Numbered from the stretch's first letter, positions 52,550 through 61,847 are shown. The stretch: DNA of 64,000 nt from an uncultured Eubacterium sp. (GCA_910584795.1 CAJUBZ010000012.1:1-64000), one strand, 5' to 3'. The notes: generated by a model from the sequence alone, not told the origin. Translations and numbers: made by a program.

Positions 52550-53833
52550 TTATTTTACTGAAATTTTTTCAAGTCCACCCATATATGGTCTCAAGGCTTC
52601 CGGTATGCTTACACTTCCATCTGCATTAAGATTATTTTCTAAGAAAGCAATCAACATACGTGGTGGTGCAACTACTGTATTGTTTAGAGTATGGGCAAAA
52701 TAATTTCCTTCTGATCCTTTTACCCTGATTAAAAGTCTTCTCGCCTGAGCATCTCCTAAGTTAGAACAACTGCCAACTTCAAAATATTTTTGCTGCCTTG
52801 GCGACCACGCCTCAACATCAACAGATTTCACTTTAAGATCTGCTAAATCTCCTGAACAACACTCCAATGTGCGAACCGGAATATCGAGACTTCTAAATAA
52901 ATCTACAGTATTTTTCCAAAGTTTATCGTACCATTCCATACTATCTTCTGGTTTACAAATAACTATCATCTCTTGTTTTTCAAACTGGTGGATACGGTAA
53001 ACTCCTCTCTCTTCAATACCATGTGCCCCTTTTTCCTTACGGAAGCATGGTGAATAACTTGTAAGTGTATATGGAAGCTCTTCCTCTTTTGTATGAGTAC
53101 CAATAAATTTTCCAATCATTGAATGCTCACTAGTACCAATTAAGTAAAGATCTTCTCCTTCGATCTTATACATCATAGAATCCATTTCATCAAAACTCAT
53201 AACACCTGTTACAACATTACTTCGAATCATAAAAGGTGGAACACAATATGTGAAACCTCTATCAATCATAAAATCTCTTGCATATGAAATAACAGCAGAG
53301 TGCAGTCTGGCAATATCTCCCATAAGATAATAGAATCCATTTCCTGCTACATTTCTTGCCGCTTCCAAATCAATTCCATTAAACCGTTCCATGATATCTG
53401 TATGATAAGGAACCTCAAAGTCCGGTACTATAGGCTCCCCAAATTTCTCTAATTCCACATTTTCACTATCATCTTTTCCAATAGGAACTGATGGATCTAT
53501 AATATTCGGAATAACCATCATTCTTTTTTTAATCTCTTCTGCAAGATTTTTTTCTTCGTTTGTCAGTTCGTCAATCTTCGCATTTCCTGCAGCTACTTTA
53601 GCTTTCGTTTCCTCAGCCTCATCTTTCTTTCCTTCTTTTATTAAGCCGCCAATCAATTTTGATAAACTATTCTTCTCAGCACGAAGCGTTTCAACTTCCT
53701 TTTTTATTTCACGGTTGCGTTTATCCAACTCGATAACCTCATCCACTAATGGAAGTTTATGCTCCTGGAATTTATTTTTTATATTCTGTTTAACAATATC
53801 TGGATTACTTCTCAGAAACTTTATATCTAACAT
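52550..53833 (-). CDS. serS: Seryl-tRNA synthetase
   Basis: The 427-residue class II synthetase charges tRNA-Ser. Residues 1-110 are the long antiparallel coiled coil that contacts the tRNA variable arm (starting MLDIKFLRSNPDIVKQNIKNK). The catalytic domain shows GTSEH, the motif 2 loop SPCFRKEKGAHGIEERGVYRIHQFEKQEM, and motif 3 GNYFAHTLNNTVVAPPRMLIAFLEN. The form is the clostridial one. GGGAG precedes the ATG. No T-box leader is present; the leader is only about 50 bases. Confidence 0.96.
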   Translation of the reverse strand: MLDIKFLRSNPDIVKQNIKNKFQEHKLPLVDEVIELDKRNREIKKEVETLRAEKNSLSKLIGGLIKEGKKDEAEETKAKVAAGNAKIDELTNEEKNLAEEIKKRMMVIPNIIDPSVPIGKDDSENVELEKFGEPIVPDFEVPYHTDIMERFNGIDLEAARNVAGNGFYYLMGDIARLHSAVISYARDFMIDRGFTYCVPPFMIRSNVVTGVMSFDEMDSMMYKIEGEDLYLIGTSEHSMIGKFIGTHTKEEELPYTLTSYSPCFRKEKGAHGIEERGVYRIHQFEKQEMIVICKPEDSMEWYDKLWKNTVDLFRSLDIPVRTLECCSGDLADLKVKSVDVEAWSPRQQKYFEVGSCSNLGDAQARRLLIRVKGSEGNYFAHTLNNTVVAPPRMLIAFLENNLNADGSVSIPEALRPYMGGLEKISVK

Positions 53834-53887
53834 CTTACTTCTCCCTTTTATCTATAGATATAATATATTTTTATATACGGTATTACG

Positions 53888-53916
53888 ATTATACCCCAAA
53901 CACCTTATTTTTACAA
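53888..53916 (-). promoter_or_regulatory. Promoter of serS
   Basis: TTGTAA (53916-53911), a 17-base spacer and TATAAT (53893-53888) on the minus strand, about 55 bases before the ATG. Confidence 0.68.
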
Positions 53917-54012
53917 GGATTGTAGTAAACATTATCAAAGTGTGTTATACTATTTATTGTCGAAACATATGAAAATCATAACTATTAAATCATATTTTAA
54001 GGGGATCTATTT

Positions 54013-54750
54013 ATGAATTTAGAATTAATTAATACAAGACGAAATAACAAAATTTATTTAGACGAAAACAATACCTACAAAATATTTAATAAAGGATATG
54101 ATAAAAGACTGGTTTTTCTTGAATCTTTTATTACTACAGAAGTTGAAGCTGCAGGGGTCAATGTTCCTTCTATTTTAGAAATTACAAATAAAAATGACCA
54201 ATGGACGTTTAAATCAGAACGCATAGATGGAATGACTTTGTATGAGATATTAAAAGATAACCCTGAAAATGCTGATACATATTTAGATAAAATGGTAGAA
54301 GTTCATACTTCCATACATCAGCATAAATGTCCAAAACTACCAATTCAAAAACAAAAACTTGCTGACTATATTCAGGCAGCTGATTTAGATTCAGGATTAA
54401 AAATAGATCTTTTGGATATGTTGAATTCCTCACCAAAGCATAATAAATTAGTACACGGCAATTTTACACCACATAACATTATTATTTCAAGAAATGGAGA
54501 TTATATTGTTGACTGGAATCATGCCGCACAGGGTAGTGCCAGTGCAGACATTGCCTATACTTACATCTGGATGCAGATGAATATGCCGGAATACGCAGAA
54601 ACATATTTAAAAAAATTTTGTGATGCTACCAACACCAGCTCCCGCTATGTTCATAATTGGATTCCAATTGTTGCGGCCGCAAGGCTTGGCAAGAAAGTTT
54701 CAGGAGAAGAAGAATTATTAAACAGTTTGATTTCTGTAATTGAATATTAA
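54013..54750 (+). CDS. Aminoglycoside-phosphotransferase-fold protein with altered catalytic loop
   Basis: The 245 residues fit the APH/choline-kinase fold: a small N-lobe, then LVHGNFTPHNIIISR (147-159) and YIVDWNHAAQ (164-173). The kinase loop usually reads HGDxxxxN, with Asp as catalytic base; here it is HGN (Asn150). Asn155 and Asp167, the metal ligands, are kept. It may be a weak kinase or a pseudokinase. The substrate is unknown, and there is nothing to suggest drug resistance. The ATG follows AAGGGG. A TGT-TATACT extended -10 box lies about 65 bases upstream. Single gene between terminators. Confidence 0.72.
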   Translation: MNLELINTRRNNKIYLDENNTYKIFNKGYDKRLVFLESFITTEVEAAGVNVPSILEITNKNDQWTFKSERIDGMTLYEILKDNPENADTYLDKMVEVHTSIHQHKCPKLPIQKQKLADYIQAADLDSGLKIDLLDMLNSSPKHNKLVHGNFTPHNIIISRNGDYIVDWNHAAQGSASADIAYTYIWMQMNMPEYAETYLKKFCDATNTSSRYVHNWIPIVAAARLGKKVSGEEELLNSLISVIEY

Positions 54751-54758
54751 TATAAACG

Positions 54759-54795
54759 AAAGCACATGAGATATTTAAACATTTCATGTGCTTTT
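54759..54795. terminator. Bidirectional terminator
   Basis: AAAGCACATGAGA (54759-54771) pairs with TTTCATGTGCTTTT (54782-54795) with one mismatch, between convergent genes. Confidence 0.78.
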
Positions 54796-54806
54796 AGTTT
54801 ACATAA

Positions 54807-55613
54807 CTACACTCTAATAATATCCACTCCACCTGCTTTTACAGTTCCCGAAAGGACAAGTGTTACATCATTTACTGCCTCATCTTCTTTCCTCATTTCT
54901 GGTCCATCTATACATCCCATAAAACAATCGACTTTATTTTCTACTTTCCAGCTTCTTGGTATATATATTTCAAGCCCGCCTGCAAAACACTCGATTCTCA
55001 TGTAGACTTTATCTCCCGCTGCCTTGGCATTATCCAAATATACCTCCATACCGCCTGCTTTATTAATAATTTCCACACTTTTAAGATTTTGAGAATCAAT
55101 ATATTTCTGTGCTCCCGAAAATCTGTTCGTATGAAATACATGTTCACCCTCTACATGACTCTGGTGTGGCTCATCTGTTCCGTAATTGGCATTACCTTCC
55201 CATGATTTACTTTTAATGCACTCTTCCTGAAACTCCATCTTATTCTCCCAATCTTCGTTATTTGTATTATATTTATAGGAATAACTTTTCTCCCATTTTC
55301 TTCTTCCTATGCCTCTGAAAATAAGAGACCATCCTATCGTTAAAAGAAGTGCAGCACCAATTACCGACCATGGAGTAATTGCCTCAATTCCCAGTTCTTT
55401 ATCCCAAAGAATTGCTAAAAACGCTAATCCCATAAATACACTAAAGCTTTCTCTGCTAAACAAGCCTTTTATAATCCATGCTCCCCACAATACCGAAAAA
55501 ACAATGTGTCTGAACCCTATACCACTTAAAAACCCTAACTCACTTATCAGCAAAATTGCTGCTGCCGCTATAAATAAAACTCCCCAAAAAATATTGCCTG
55601 CTCTTTTTTTCAT
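54807..55613 (-). CDS. LiaF-like membrane protein (DUF5668 + LiaF C-terminal domain)
   Basis: A 268-residue protein with four hydrophobic helices in the first 100 residues (the LiaI/LiaF-type transmembrane domain: NIFWGVLFIAAAAILLI... and PWSVIGAALLLTIGWSLIF). After a charged linker, a C-terminal beta-rich domain (about 175-268) shows LKSVEIINKAGGMEVYLDNA, RIECFAGGLEIYIPRSW and VTLVLSGTVKAGGVDIIRV. LiaF proteins restrain envelope-stress signalling in Bacillus. Here the partner is a LytTR regulator whose stop codon overlaps this start (ATGA), so the two are co-translated. A role in envelope-stress control is inferred. Confidence 0.83.
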   Translation of the reverse strand: MKKRAGNIFWGVLFIAAAAILLISELGFLSGIGFRHIVFSVLWGAWIIKGLFSRESFSVFMGLAFLAILWDKELGIEAITPWSVIGAALLLTIGWSLIFRGIGRRKWEKSYSYKYNTNNEDWENKMEFQEECIKSKSWEGNANYGTDEPHQSHVEGEHVFHTNRFSGAQKYIDSQNLKSVEIINKAGGMEVYLDNAKAAGDKVYMRIECFAGGLEIYIPRSWKVENKVDCFMGCIDGPEMRKEDEAVNDVTLVLSGTVKAGGVDIIRV

Positions 55614-56074
55614 CTTGCCAGCCTCCTAATATCATCTATTTTACTTTTTAATGGTTTAAAATATCCTCTTGATACAAAAATAATTTTGTGTGTATTCCGA
55701 AATTCTATCTTTGATGATGCCGTTATATTCTTTGTAATTGAATATATTTCTTTTACATTTACAATTGCCGATTTTGATATTCTGCAAAAATAATGTGGTA
55801 ATATATGTTCTAGTTCATATAATCTTCTTTTTATTGTGAAAATATCATTTCTGGTATGAGCCTTTATTACATCATCTTGTGTCTCAAAAAAAATTATATT
55901 ATCAACATTCTCATAAAACTCAATATTATCTTTAAACAATTCAATATCTATACTGCTATAATTATAATTCGAGATTAACTTCTGTAAATTCATAATATCT
56001 TCATTTATTTGGGAACATTTAATAACAATTTCATTTTCTATGTAGTTTTTATCAATATCCACTGTGATTTTCAT
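55610..56074 (-). CDS. LytTR-type DNA-binding regulator
   Basis: 154 residues. The C-terminal half is a LytTR domain: NIIFFETQDDVIKAHTRNDIFTIKRRLYELEHILPHYFCRISKSAIVNVKEIYSI. There is no receiver domain, only a short N-terminal region (1-55). Regulators of this size usually control an adjacent membrane protein, here the LiaF-like gene with which it overlaps by four bases. AAGAGGAAA precedes the ATG. GTAAACTA (56134-56141) and TAGTTTAC (56238-56245) in the upstream region are inverted copies of one 8-base word and may be binding sites; the first overlaps the -35 box. Confidence 0.85.
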   Translation of the reverse strand: MKITVDIDKNYIENEIVIKCSQINEDIMNLQKLISNYNYSSIDIELFKDNIEFYENVDNIIFFETQDDVIKAHTRNDIFTIKRRLYELEHILPHYFCRISKSAIVNVKEIYSITKNITASSKIEFRNTHKIIFVSRGYFKPLKSKIDDIRRLAR

Positions 56075-56109
56075 AGATTTCCTCTTACATCCTTGTTATC
56101 ATATTCACA

Positions 56110-56138
56110 ATCTTATTGGATAATATAAAAAAAGTAAA
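56110..56138 (-). promoter_or_regulatory. Promoter of the LytTR-LiaF operon
   Basis: TTTACT (56138-56133), a 17-base spacer and TAAGAT (56115-56110) on the minus strand, about 36 bases before the ATG. Confidence 0.4.
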
Positions 56139-56251
56139 CTACTTTTCTGTAAGTGGTTATAAATCAAGCCTAACAGGTAAAAAATTATCGCACAAAATTT
56201 TGTCTTAATTATATTGACAAACTCTCATGCGATATTTTAGTTTACATAATG

Positions 56252-56722
56252 TTAATATTCCATAGCTTTATCCAATGCTTCTTTTTCTTCTTCACCAAGT
56301 GTTGCATATGCCTCACCTTTAATAATTTCTTTTATATATGTGTAACTACTATCTCTACCATGCATTGTATTCAGAATAAATCCTGTATTTGTATCATCTA
56401 GTAAGCATAGAGCAAAACTTAAATTTCCTCCCATTTCTTTAAAGGCATCATACTTTACAATTCCTAATTTGTGGAATGTTGAAGTTATATTATGTAAAGT
56501 AGCATTTAATATTTCTTCATTTTTCTGATATGATCTTTCTAATTTATCCATCTGTTGAAAGTTTTCTTCAATTGCTGTAGAAAGATTTTCTGCATTCTTT
56601 CCTCTCATAAATTTTTCATACCGATTCATCAATCTTGAAATTCTTTTATTTTGCTTAATGTGCAACACTAAAAATACCAAAAACATAACTGCAATAATTG
56701 ATAAATATATATAGTCTCTCAT
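56252..56722 (-). CDS. DUF4446 family protein
   Basis: A 156-residue protein with one N-terminal membrane helix (about 4-22), a coiled coil and a C-terminal domain reading LGIVKYDAFKEMGGNLSFALCLLDDTNTGFILNTMHGRDSSYTYIKEI. This is the signature of DUF4446, found in Clostridia near parB and other origin-proximal genes. Its function is unknown. AAGGAAATT precedes the ATG. It lies 83 bases after parB on the same strand. Confidence 0.85.
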   Translation of the reverse strand: MRDYIYLSIIAVMFLVFLVLHIKQNKRISRLMNRYEKFMRGKNAENLSTAIEENFQQMDKLERSYQKNEEILNATLHNITSTFHKLGIVKYDAFKEMGGNLSFALCLLDDTNTGFILNTMHGRDSSYTYIKEIIKGEAYATLGEEEKEALDKAMEY

Positions 56723-56805
56723 AATAATTTCCTTTCGTGTTTTACTTAATCATAGTTTATAATATTATTTTGAATTTGTATACTTTCAAATAATTCCAAT
56801 AAGTA

Positions 56806-57735
56806 TTACTCCTGCATTCCATCAAACATTTCAAGAATTCTTTCAAATTCTTCTTTAGAATAATACTCAATCTCTATTTTCCCTTTGCCACCTTTTTTGT
56901 GATTAATAGAAACTTTTGTTCCAAATTTTTCTCTTAATTTCGTTGCAATAGACTCATAAACCGCCTCGTCGCTTGATGGAATCGGTAATTTTGCCTGTTT
57001 AGGATTTAAAATTGATTTCACCAATTTCTCTGTATCCCTGACACTATATCCTTTTTCTATTACCACTTTTGCAGCTTCTAACTGTAAATCTTCCTGATCT
57101 AAAGCAAGTAAAGCTCTTGCATGTCCCATAGATATTTCATCATTAATCAGCATATTCTGGACTTCATCTGTTAATTTTAATAATCTCATTGCATTAGCAA
57201 TTGCTGTTCTGGATTTTGACACTCTTTTTGCTAATTCATCCTGTTTTAAATGATATTCATCTATTAAACTTTTATATGCCAAAGCTTCTTCAATAGGATT
57301 TAAATCCTTTCTTTGAATATTTTCTATTAGTGCTATTTCCATTACTTCCTGTTTTGTATATTCTTTAATAACAACAGGAACTTCCTTTACTTTTGCCAGT
57401 TTTGCTGCTCTCCAACGTCTCTCTCCGGCAATTATCTCATAATAGTCATCTTTCTTTTGAACAACAATCGGCTGAATAATCCCAAACTGTCTGATGGAGT
57501 CTGCCAATTCTTCCAAAGCTTCTTTATCAAAGTTTTTACGTGGCTGCTCTCTATTTGGTTCGATATCTGATATTTTCATCATCGTATCAGCTGGAACTTT
57601 CACTTCCTTAATTACTTCTTTTATTACTTCCTTTACGACAGGCTTTTTTTCTGAATTCACTTTTCCCTTTGAAGAACCTGTATCAGGGATTAAAGAATCT
57701 ATACCTTTTCCTAATCCTTTTCTTTTTACTGCCAT
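56806..57735 (-). CDS. parB: Chromosome partitioning protein ParB (Spo0J)
   Basis: ParB binds parS near the origin, spreads along DNA as a CTP-dependent clamp and loads condensin. The 309 residues show the N-terminal CTPase domain with SDIEPNREQPRKNFDKEALEELADSI and GERRWRAAKLA, the ENIQRKDLNPIEEA box, the HTH KQDELAKRVSKSRTAIANAMRLL, and a C-terminal dimer domain. GAGGTCATT precedes the ATG. It follows parA by 14 bases. Two perfect parS sites lie just upstream of parA. Confidence 0.96.
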   Translation of the reverse strand: MAVKRKGLGKGIDSLIPDTGSSKGKVNSEKKPVVKEVIKEVIKEVKVPADTMMKISDIEPNREQPRKNFDKEALEELADSIRQFGIIQPIVVQKKDDYYEIIAGERRWRAAKLAKVKEVPVVIKEYTKQEVMEIALIENIQRKDLNPIEEALAYKSLIDEYHLKQDELAKRVSKSRTAIANAMRLLKLTDEVQNMLINDEISMGHARALLALDQEDLQLEAAKVVIEKGYSVRDTEKLVKSILNPKQAKLPIPSSDEAVYESIATKLREKFGTKVSINHKKGGKGKIEIEYYSKEEFERILEMFDGMQE

Positions 57736-57749
57736 AATGACCTCACTAT

Positions 57750-58514
57750 CTATCCTTCTATTATTTCTTTTGCTAATTTGCTATATGCAACTGCTCCTGT
57801 TGATTTTCCATCATACATATGTATCGGCAACCCATAACTAGGTGCCTCTGCCAATCGGACATTTCTTGGTATAACTGTATCATATACCTTTATTTGAATA
57901 TTCTCTTTTACATTTTCCATTACTTCATTAGAAAGATTTGTTCTGGAATCATACATCGTAAATACAATTCCATCTATTACCAATTTATCATTTAATCTTT
58001 CCTGAATTAAATTAATCGTGTGTATTAACTGTGACAAACCTTCCAATGCATAATATTCACATTGAATCGGAACAATTACTGAATCTGCAGCTGCCATTGC
58101 ATTAACGGTCAATACATTCAACGAAGGTGGACAGTCTATAATAATATACTCATATAAATCTCTAATTTTCTCTAAAGTTTCCTTTAAAATAAATTCTCTT
58201 CCTTCTACGCCTATCAAGTCTATCTCTGCACCTGATAAATTTACATTAGAAGGCAATACATTTAAATTATCAACAGCACTTTTTGTTAAACACTCTGAAA
58301 TTGTACACTCCTCTAAAAACAACTCATATATTGTATTTTCAAGGTTTTGTTTTATAATTCCAACCCCACTTGTTGCATTTCCCTGAGGATCAATATCAAC
58401 AAGAAGGACTTTTTTCCCTTGTTCTGCTAAACAAGAAGAAAGATTAATTGAAGTGGTCGTCTTTCCCACCCCACCTTTCTGGTTTGCTATCGCAATTATC
58501 TTTCCCATCATCAT
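57750..58514 (-). CDS. parA: Chromosome partitioning ATPase ParA (Soj)
   Basis: The 254-residue deviant-Walker ATPase segregates the origin region together with ParB. GKIIAIANQKGGVGKTTTSINLSS contains the KGGVGKT P-loop, followed by LLVDIDPQGNATSG and IIDCPPSLN. Three ATG codons in a row (58514, 58511 and one intervening residue) make the exact start uncertain, and no strong ribosome site is seen. The gene forms an operon with parB. Confidence 0.96.
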   Translation of the reverse strand: MMMGKIIAIANQKGGVGKTTTSINLSSCLAEQGKKVLLVDIDPQGNATSGVGIIKQNLENTIYELFLEECTISECLTKSAVDNLNVLPSNVNLSGAEIDLIGVEGREFILKETLEKIRDLYEYIIIDCPPSLNVLTVNAMAAADSVIVPIQCEYYALEGLSQLIHTINLIQERLNDKLVIDGIVFTMYDSRTNLSNEVMENVKENIQIKVYDTVIPRNVRLAEAPSYGLPIHMYDGKSTGAVAYSKLAKEIIEG

Positions 58515-58636
58515 ACCATCATTAGTTCTATATACTAATTCCTTTCCTATTTCATATATGTAAAAATCCCCGTTTGTTCATTCTACCACAATACTTTTTT
58601 CATTTCTACCGAAATATTGATATTCCATCTTGCAAA

Positions 58637-58652
58637 TGTTTCACGTGAAACA
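58637..58652. promoter_or_regulatory. parS site 1
   Basis: TGTTTCACGTGAAACA is the exact 16-base parS consensus. It lies between parA and the coiled-coil gene, six bases after the stop of the latter. Confidence 0.96.
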
Positions 58653-58657
58653 CTTAC

Positions 58658-59119
58658 TTATTGTAATGTTCTAATTACCTCTTCCAATTCTATCTTTGCT
58701 CTCATAACATCAATTTCGATAATATCTCTACAAAATCTCAATTTTTCAAACACACCATTACTATCATTTGTTTCTGTTTGCAATGTTTCACGTGAAACAT
58801 TTATTGATTCTTCAATACATTGTTCTATAATTAGAATTTCTTCTTTTAATTCTTTTATCTTTTTTTCAATTGATTCATTCTCTGTTAAATATGCGGAAAT
58901 ATGTACTTCTAATTCATTAATTTCCTGATTTTTAAAACCACTATCTTCCCTCGCCTTAACAGAAAACATTTCAGATGCTTCATCTATCATAGAATCTATC
59001 TGATCTATCTTATTTTTAGACTCTACTATAGCTATCATATTATGATCCAATTTATCCTGATTTTTTTTTAATCTATATGACAATGTGTTTTTTCTTTTAG
59101 TTAAATACTCTAATAGCAT
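58658..59119 (-). CDS. Coiled-coil protein of unknown function carrying a parS site
   Basis: A 153-residue protein, mostly helical with long heptad-like stretches, such as KKNQDKLDHNMIAIVESKNKIDQIDSM and LTENESIEKKIKELKEEILIIEQC. It has no membrane segment or known domain. The ATG at 59119 has GAGGAG five bases upstream; the frame extends to 59203 over the end of rsmG without a ribosome site. The second parS site encodes residues NVSRET of this protein. Location between rsmG and parA may mean a role in segregation, but the gene may also simply host the site. Confidence 0.65.
   Translation of the reverse strand: MLLEYLTKRKNTLSYRLKKNQDKLDHNMIAIVESKNKIDQIDSMIDEASEMFSVKAREDSGFKNQEINELEVHISAYLTENESIEKKIKELKEEILIIEQCIEESINVSRETLQTETNDSNGVFEKLRFCRDIIEIDVMRAKIELEEVIRTLQ
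58794..58809. promoter_or_regulatory. parS site 2, within a coding sequence
   Basis: A second exact TGTTTCACGTGAAACA, 157 bases from the first and inside the coiled-coil gene. Two perfect sites beside parAB are strong evidence that this is the origin domain of the chromosome. Confidence 0.96.
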
Positions 59120-59129
59120 TTTTTCTCCT

Positions 59130-59849
59130 CTACATAATTGGTTTTTTTGAAGGAACACCTGCTTTACGTGGATATTTATTTGGCGTGGTCCTTTTTTTAT
59201 CAATCAATATAAATCTTCTTTGTATTTCAGACATTGGTAATTGTGCTATCTCATTTCCAAAAACTACCCCTCCCAATTCAAATATTGCTTTTTCCGCATT
59301 CTTTTTCTCTTCTTCACTAAATTCAGACTTATAACTTATAAATTTTCCTTCCTTAGATATAAACGGAATACAGTATTCTGCTAATGTAGAAAGATTAGCT
59401 ACTGCTCTGGATACACATATATCAAATTTTTCTCTGTATTCATTGTCTTTGCCAATATCTTCTGCACGTCCATGGATTGTTTCAATATTTTCTAACTGTA
59501 ATTCTTTTATAACGTTATTTAAAAATATTAGTCTTTTATTTAAAGAATCCAATAAAGTTACACTTAAATGAGGAAACATTATTTTGATTGGAATTCCCGG
59601 AAATCCTGCACCGGTTCCAACATCTATCATAGAATTATATTTTGTCATATCGGTAACTTTTACTACCAATAAACTATCGATAAAATGTTTGACTATTACC
59701 TCATCCAAATCTACAATTCCAGTAAGATTCATTACTTTATTAGTTTCTACCAACATTTCATAATATTTCAGAAATTGTTGTATCTGAATTTCAGTAATTT
59801 CTAATCCTAATTCTTTTATTCCATTTATTAATAATTCTTTTCCATGCAT
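59130..59849 (-). CDS. rsmG: 16S rRNA (guanine527-N7)-methyltransferase RsmG
   Basis: RsmG (GidB) methylates G527 of 16S rRNA. The 239 residues contain NKVMNLTGI, the SAM loop DVGTGAGFPGIPIKI, LLDSLNKRLIFLNNV and VSRAVANLSTLAEYC, all conserved. The ATG at 59849 has GGAG upstream; an in-frame TTG at 59864 would contain that site and is rejected. The C-terminus is basic (KRTTPNKYPRKAGVPSKKPI), also typical. It lies between mnmG and the coiled-coil gene on the same strand. Confidence 0.95.
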   Translation of the reverse strand: MHGKELLINGIKELGLEITEIQIQQFLKYYEMLVETNKVMNLTGIVDLDEVIVKHFIDSLLVVKVTDMTKYNSMIDVGTGAGFPGIPIKIMFPHLSVTLLDSLNKRLIFLNNVIKELQLENIETIHGRAEDIGKDNEYREKFDICVSRAVANLSTLAEYCIPFISKEGKFISYKSEFSEEEKKNAEKAIFELGGVVFGNEIAQLPMSEIQRRFILIDKKRTTPNKYPRKAGVPSKKPIM

Positions 59850-59966
59850 AATATTATACTCCAATTTTTAACTACATATAAATATGATTATATATAGCAA
59901 ACATGATTTTTTACATATTGTTAGATAATAAACATATAAAACTCTTAGTTTGATTGTTCTTTATGA

Positions 59967-61847
59967 TTATTTATTTTTATTTTGTTCCATATGTATCAAC
60001 AATACTGATATATCTGCCGGAGATACACCAGAAATTCTGGATGCCTGTCCAATATTAATTGGCTTATAAAAAGCTAACTTTTGTGCTGCTTCTTTTCTTA
60101 AACTATTTACTTCCGAATAATTGAAGTCTTCCGGTATTTTTTTATTTTCTAATTTTTTAAAATTCTTTACCTGCTTTTTTTGCCTCTCAATATAGCCATT
60201 ATACTTAATATTAATATTTACCTGCTCGCACACATCATATGAAAGTTCTGGTCTTTCCTTATCCAAATCTTTTACTTTGTCATAAGTAAGCTCCGGCCTC
60301 CTAATTAATTCTGCAAGAGTTGTTGCTGTCTTTAAAGGAGTACTTCCCAAGCTTTCTAAAAAATCCTGATTTTCTTTTGCTGCACCAATTTTATAATTTT
60401 CTAAACGTTCTATTTCTTTTTCTATTAATTGTTCTTTTTCGCAAATATAATCATATCGCTCTCTTGAAACTAATCCTATTTCATATCCTATTTTTGATAA
60501 TCTTAAATCTGCGTTGTCCTGCCTGAGTAATAAACGGTATTCTGCTCTCGAAGTCATCATTCGATATGGCTCATGGCTTTCCTTTGTTACTAAATCATCA
60601 ATCAATACTCCAATATATCCTTGGGATCTGTCTAACACAATAGACTCTTTTCCTTCCACAAACCTTGCAGCATTGATTCCTGCAATAATACCCTGTGCTG
60701 CCGCCTCTTCATATCCTGAACTTCCGTTAAATTGTCCTGCACTAAATAAACCTTTAATATTTTTAAATTCAAGGTTAGGCAGTAATTGTCCATATTCTAT
60801 GCAATCATATTCTATCGCATAAGCATTTCTTACAATCTTTGCATTTTCTAGTCCCGGAACGGTATGATACATGGCATCCTGAACATCTTCAGGAAGAGAG
60901 GATGACATTCCACCCAAATACATTTCGTTAGTATAAAGTCCTTCTGGCTCAATAAATACCTGATGCCTGTTTTTATCTGCAAATTTTACTACTTTATCCT
61001 CAATAGAAGGACAATATCTTGGACCTGTTCCTTCTATCATTCCTGAAAATAAAGGTGACCTGTCTATATTATCCTTTATTATTTCATGTGTTTTCTCATT
61101 TGTATAAGTAAGCCAGCATGAAACCTGTTCCTTTTGTATACTCTCAGGATCCGTAGAAAAAGAGAACGGAATAACTTTCTCATCACCAAACTGTTCTTCC
61201 ATTTTACTAAAATCAATAGTTCTTTTATCTACTCTGGCAGGTGTGCCGGTTTTAAATCTTCTCATTTTAATTCCATTTTCTATTAATGAATCTGTAAGAT
61301 GATTTGCCGCCATCAACCCATTAGGACCTGTATATTCACAGACATCTCCATAAATACATTTTGCCTTTAAGTAAACACCTGTAGCAAGAACAACAGACTT
61401 TGCAAAATAAGTTGCACCTGACACAGTCTTTACTCCTTTAATTACACCACTTTCTACAATTAATTCAGAAACCTCTCCCTGTTTAATTGTAAGATTATCT
61501 GTATTTTCAAGAGTTCTTCTCATTTCTCTTGTATAATCCTGCTTATCCGCCTGAGCTCTTAAAGAATGAACAGCCGGACCTTTGGATTTATTTAGCATTT
61601 TTGATTGAATAAAACTTTTATCTATATTTTTCCCCATCTCTCCGCCTAATGCATCAACTTCACGGACAAGATGTCCTTTTGAAGTTCCACCAATATTTGG
61701 ATTACATGGCATTAAGGCAATACTGTCAACACTGACTGTAAAAACAATTGTATTTAACCCCAATCTGGCAGACGCCAAAGCAGCTTCACATCCTGCATGT
61801 CCTGCACCTATTATTACCACATCATAATTATTCTCAATCTTTAACAT
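59967..61847 (-). CDS. mnmG: tRNA uridine-5-carboxymethylaminomethyl modification enzyme MnmG (GidA)
   Basis: With MnmE, this FAD enzyme modifies U34 in the wobble position of several tRNAs. The 626 residues begin with the FAD-binding YDVVIIGAGHAGCEAALA. CNPNIGGTSKGHLVREVDALGG, GPRYCPSIEDKV and TSRAEYRLLLRQDNADLRL are family signatures, and the C-terminus (PINIGQASRISGVSPADISVLLIHM) contacts MnmE. GAGAG precedes the ATG. It follows mnmE by 81 bases. Confidence 0.97.
   Translation of the reverse strand: MLKIENNYDVVIIGAGHAGCEAALASARLGLNTIVFTVSVDSIALMPCNPNIGGTSKGHLVREVDALGGEMGKNIDKSFIQSKMLNKSKGPAVHSLRAQADKQDYTREMRRTLENTDNLTIKQGEVSELIVESGVIKGVKTVSGATYFAKSVVLATGVYLKAKCIYGDVCEYTGPNGLMAANHLTDSLIENGIKMRRFKTGTPARVDKRTIDFSKMEEQFGDEKVIPFSFSTDPESIQKEQVSCWLTYTNEKTHEIIKDNIDRSPLFSGMIEGTGPRYCPSIEDKVVKFADKNRHQVFIEPEGLYTNEMYLGGMSSSLPEDVQDAMYHTVPGLENAKIVRNAYAIEYDCIEYGQLLPNLEFKNIKGLFSAGQFNGSSGYEEAAAQGIIAGINAARFVEGKESIVLDRSQGYIGVLIDDLVTKESHEPYRMMTSRAEYRLLLRQDNADLRLSKIGYEIGLVSRERYDYICEKEQLIEKEIERLENYKIGAAKENQDFLESLGSTPLKTATTLAELIRRPELTYDKVKDLDKERPELSYDVCEQVNINIKYNGYIERQKKQVKNFKKLENKKIPEDFNYSEVNSLRKEAAQKLAFYKPINIGQASRISGVSPADISVLLIHMEQNKNK

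Noticed and set aside
53834..54012. T-box leader upstream of serS
   Set aside because: The promoter lies about 55 bases before the start codon, far too close for a T-box element.
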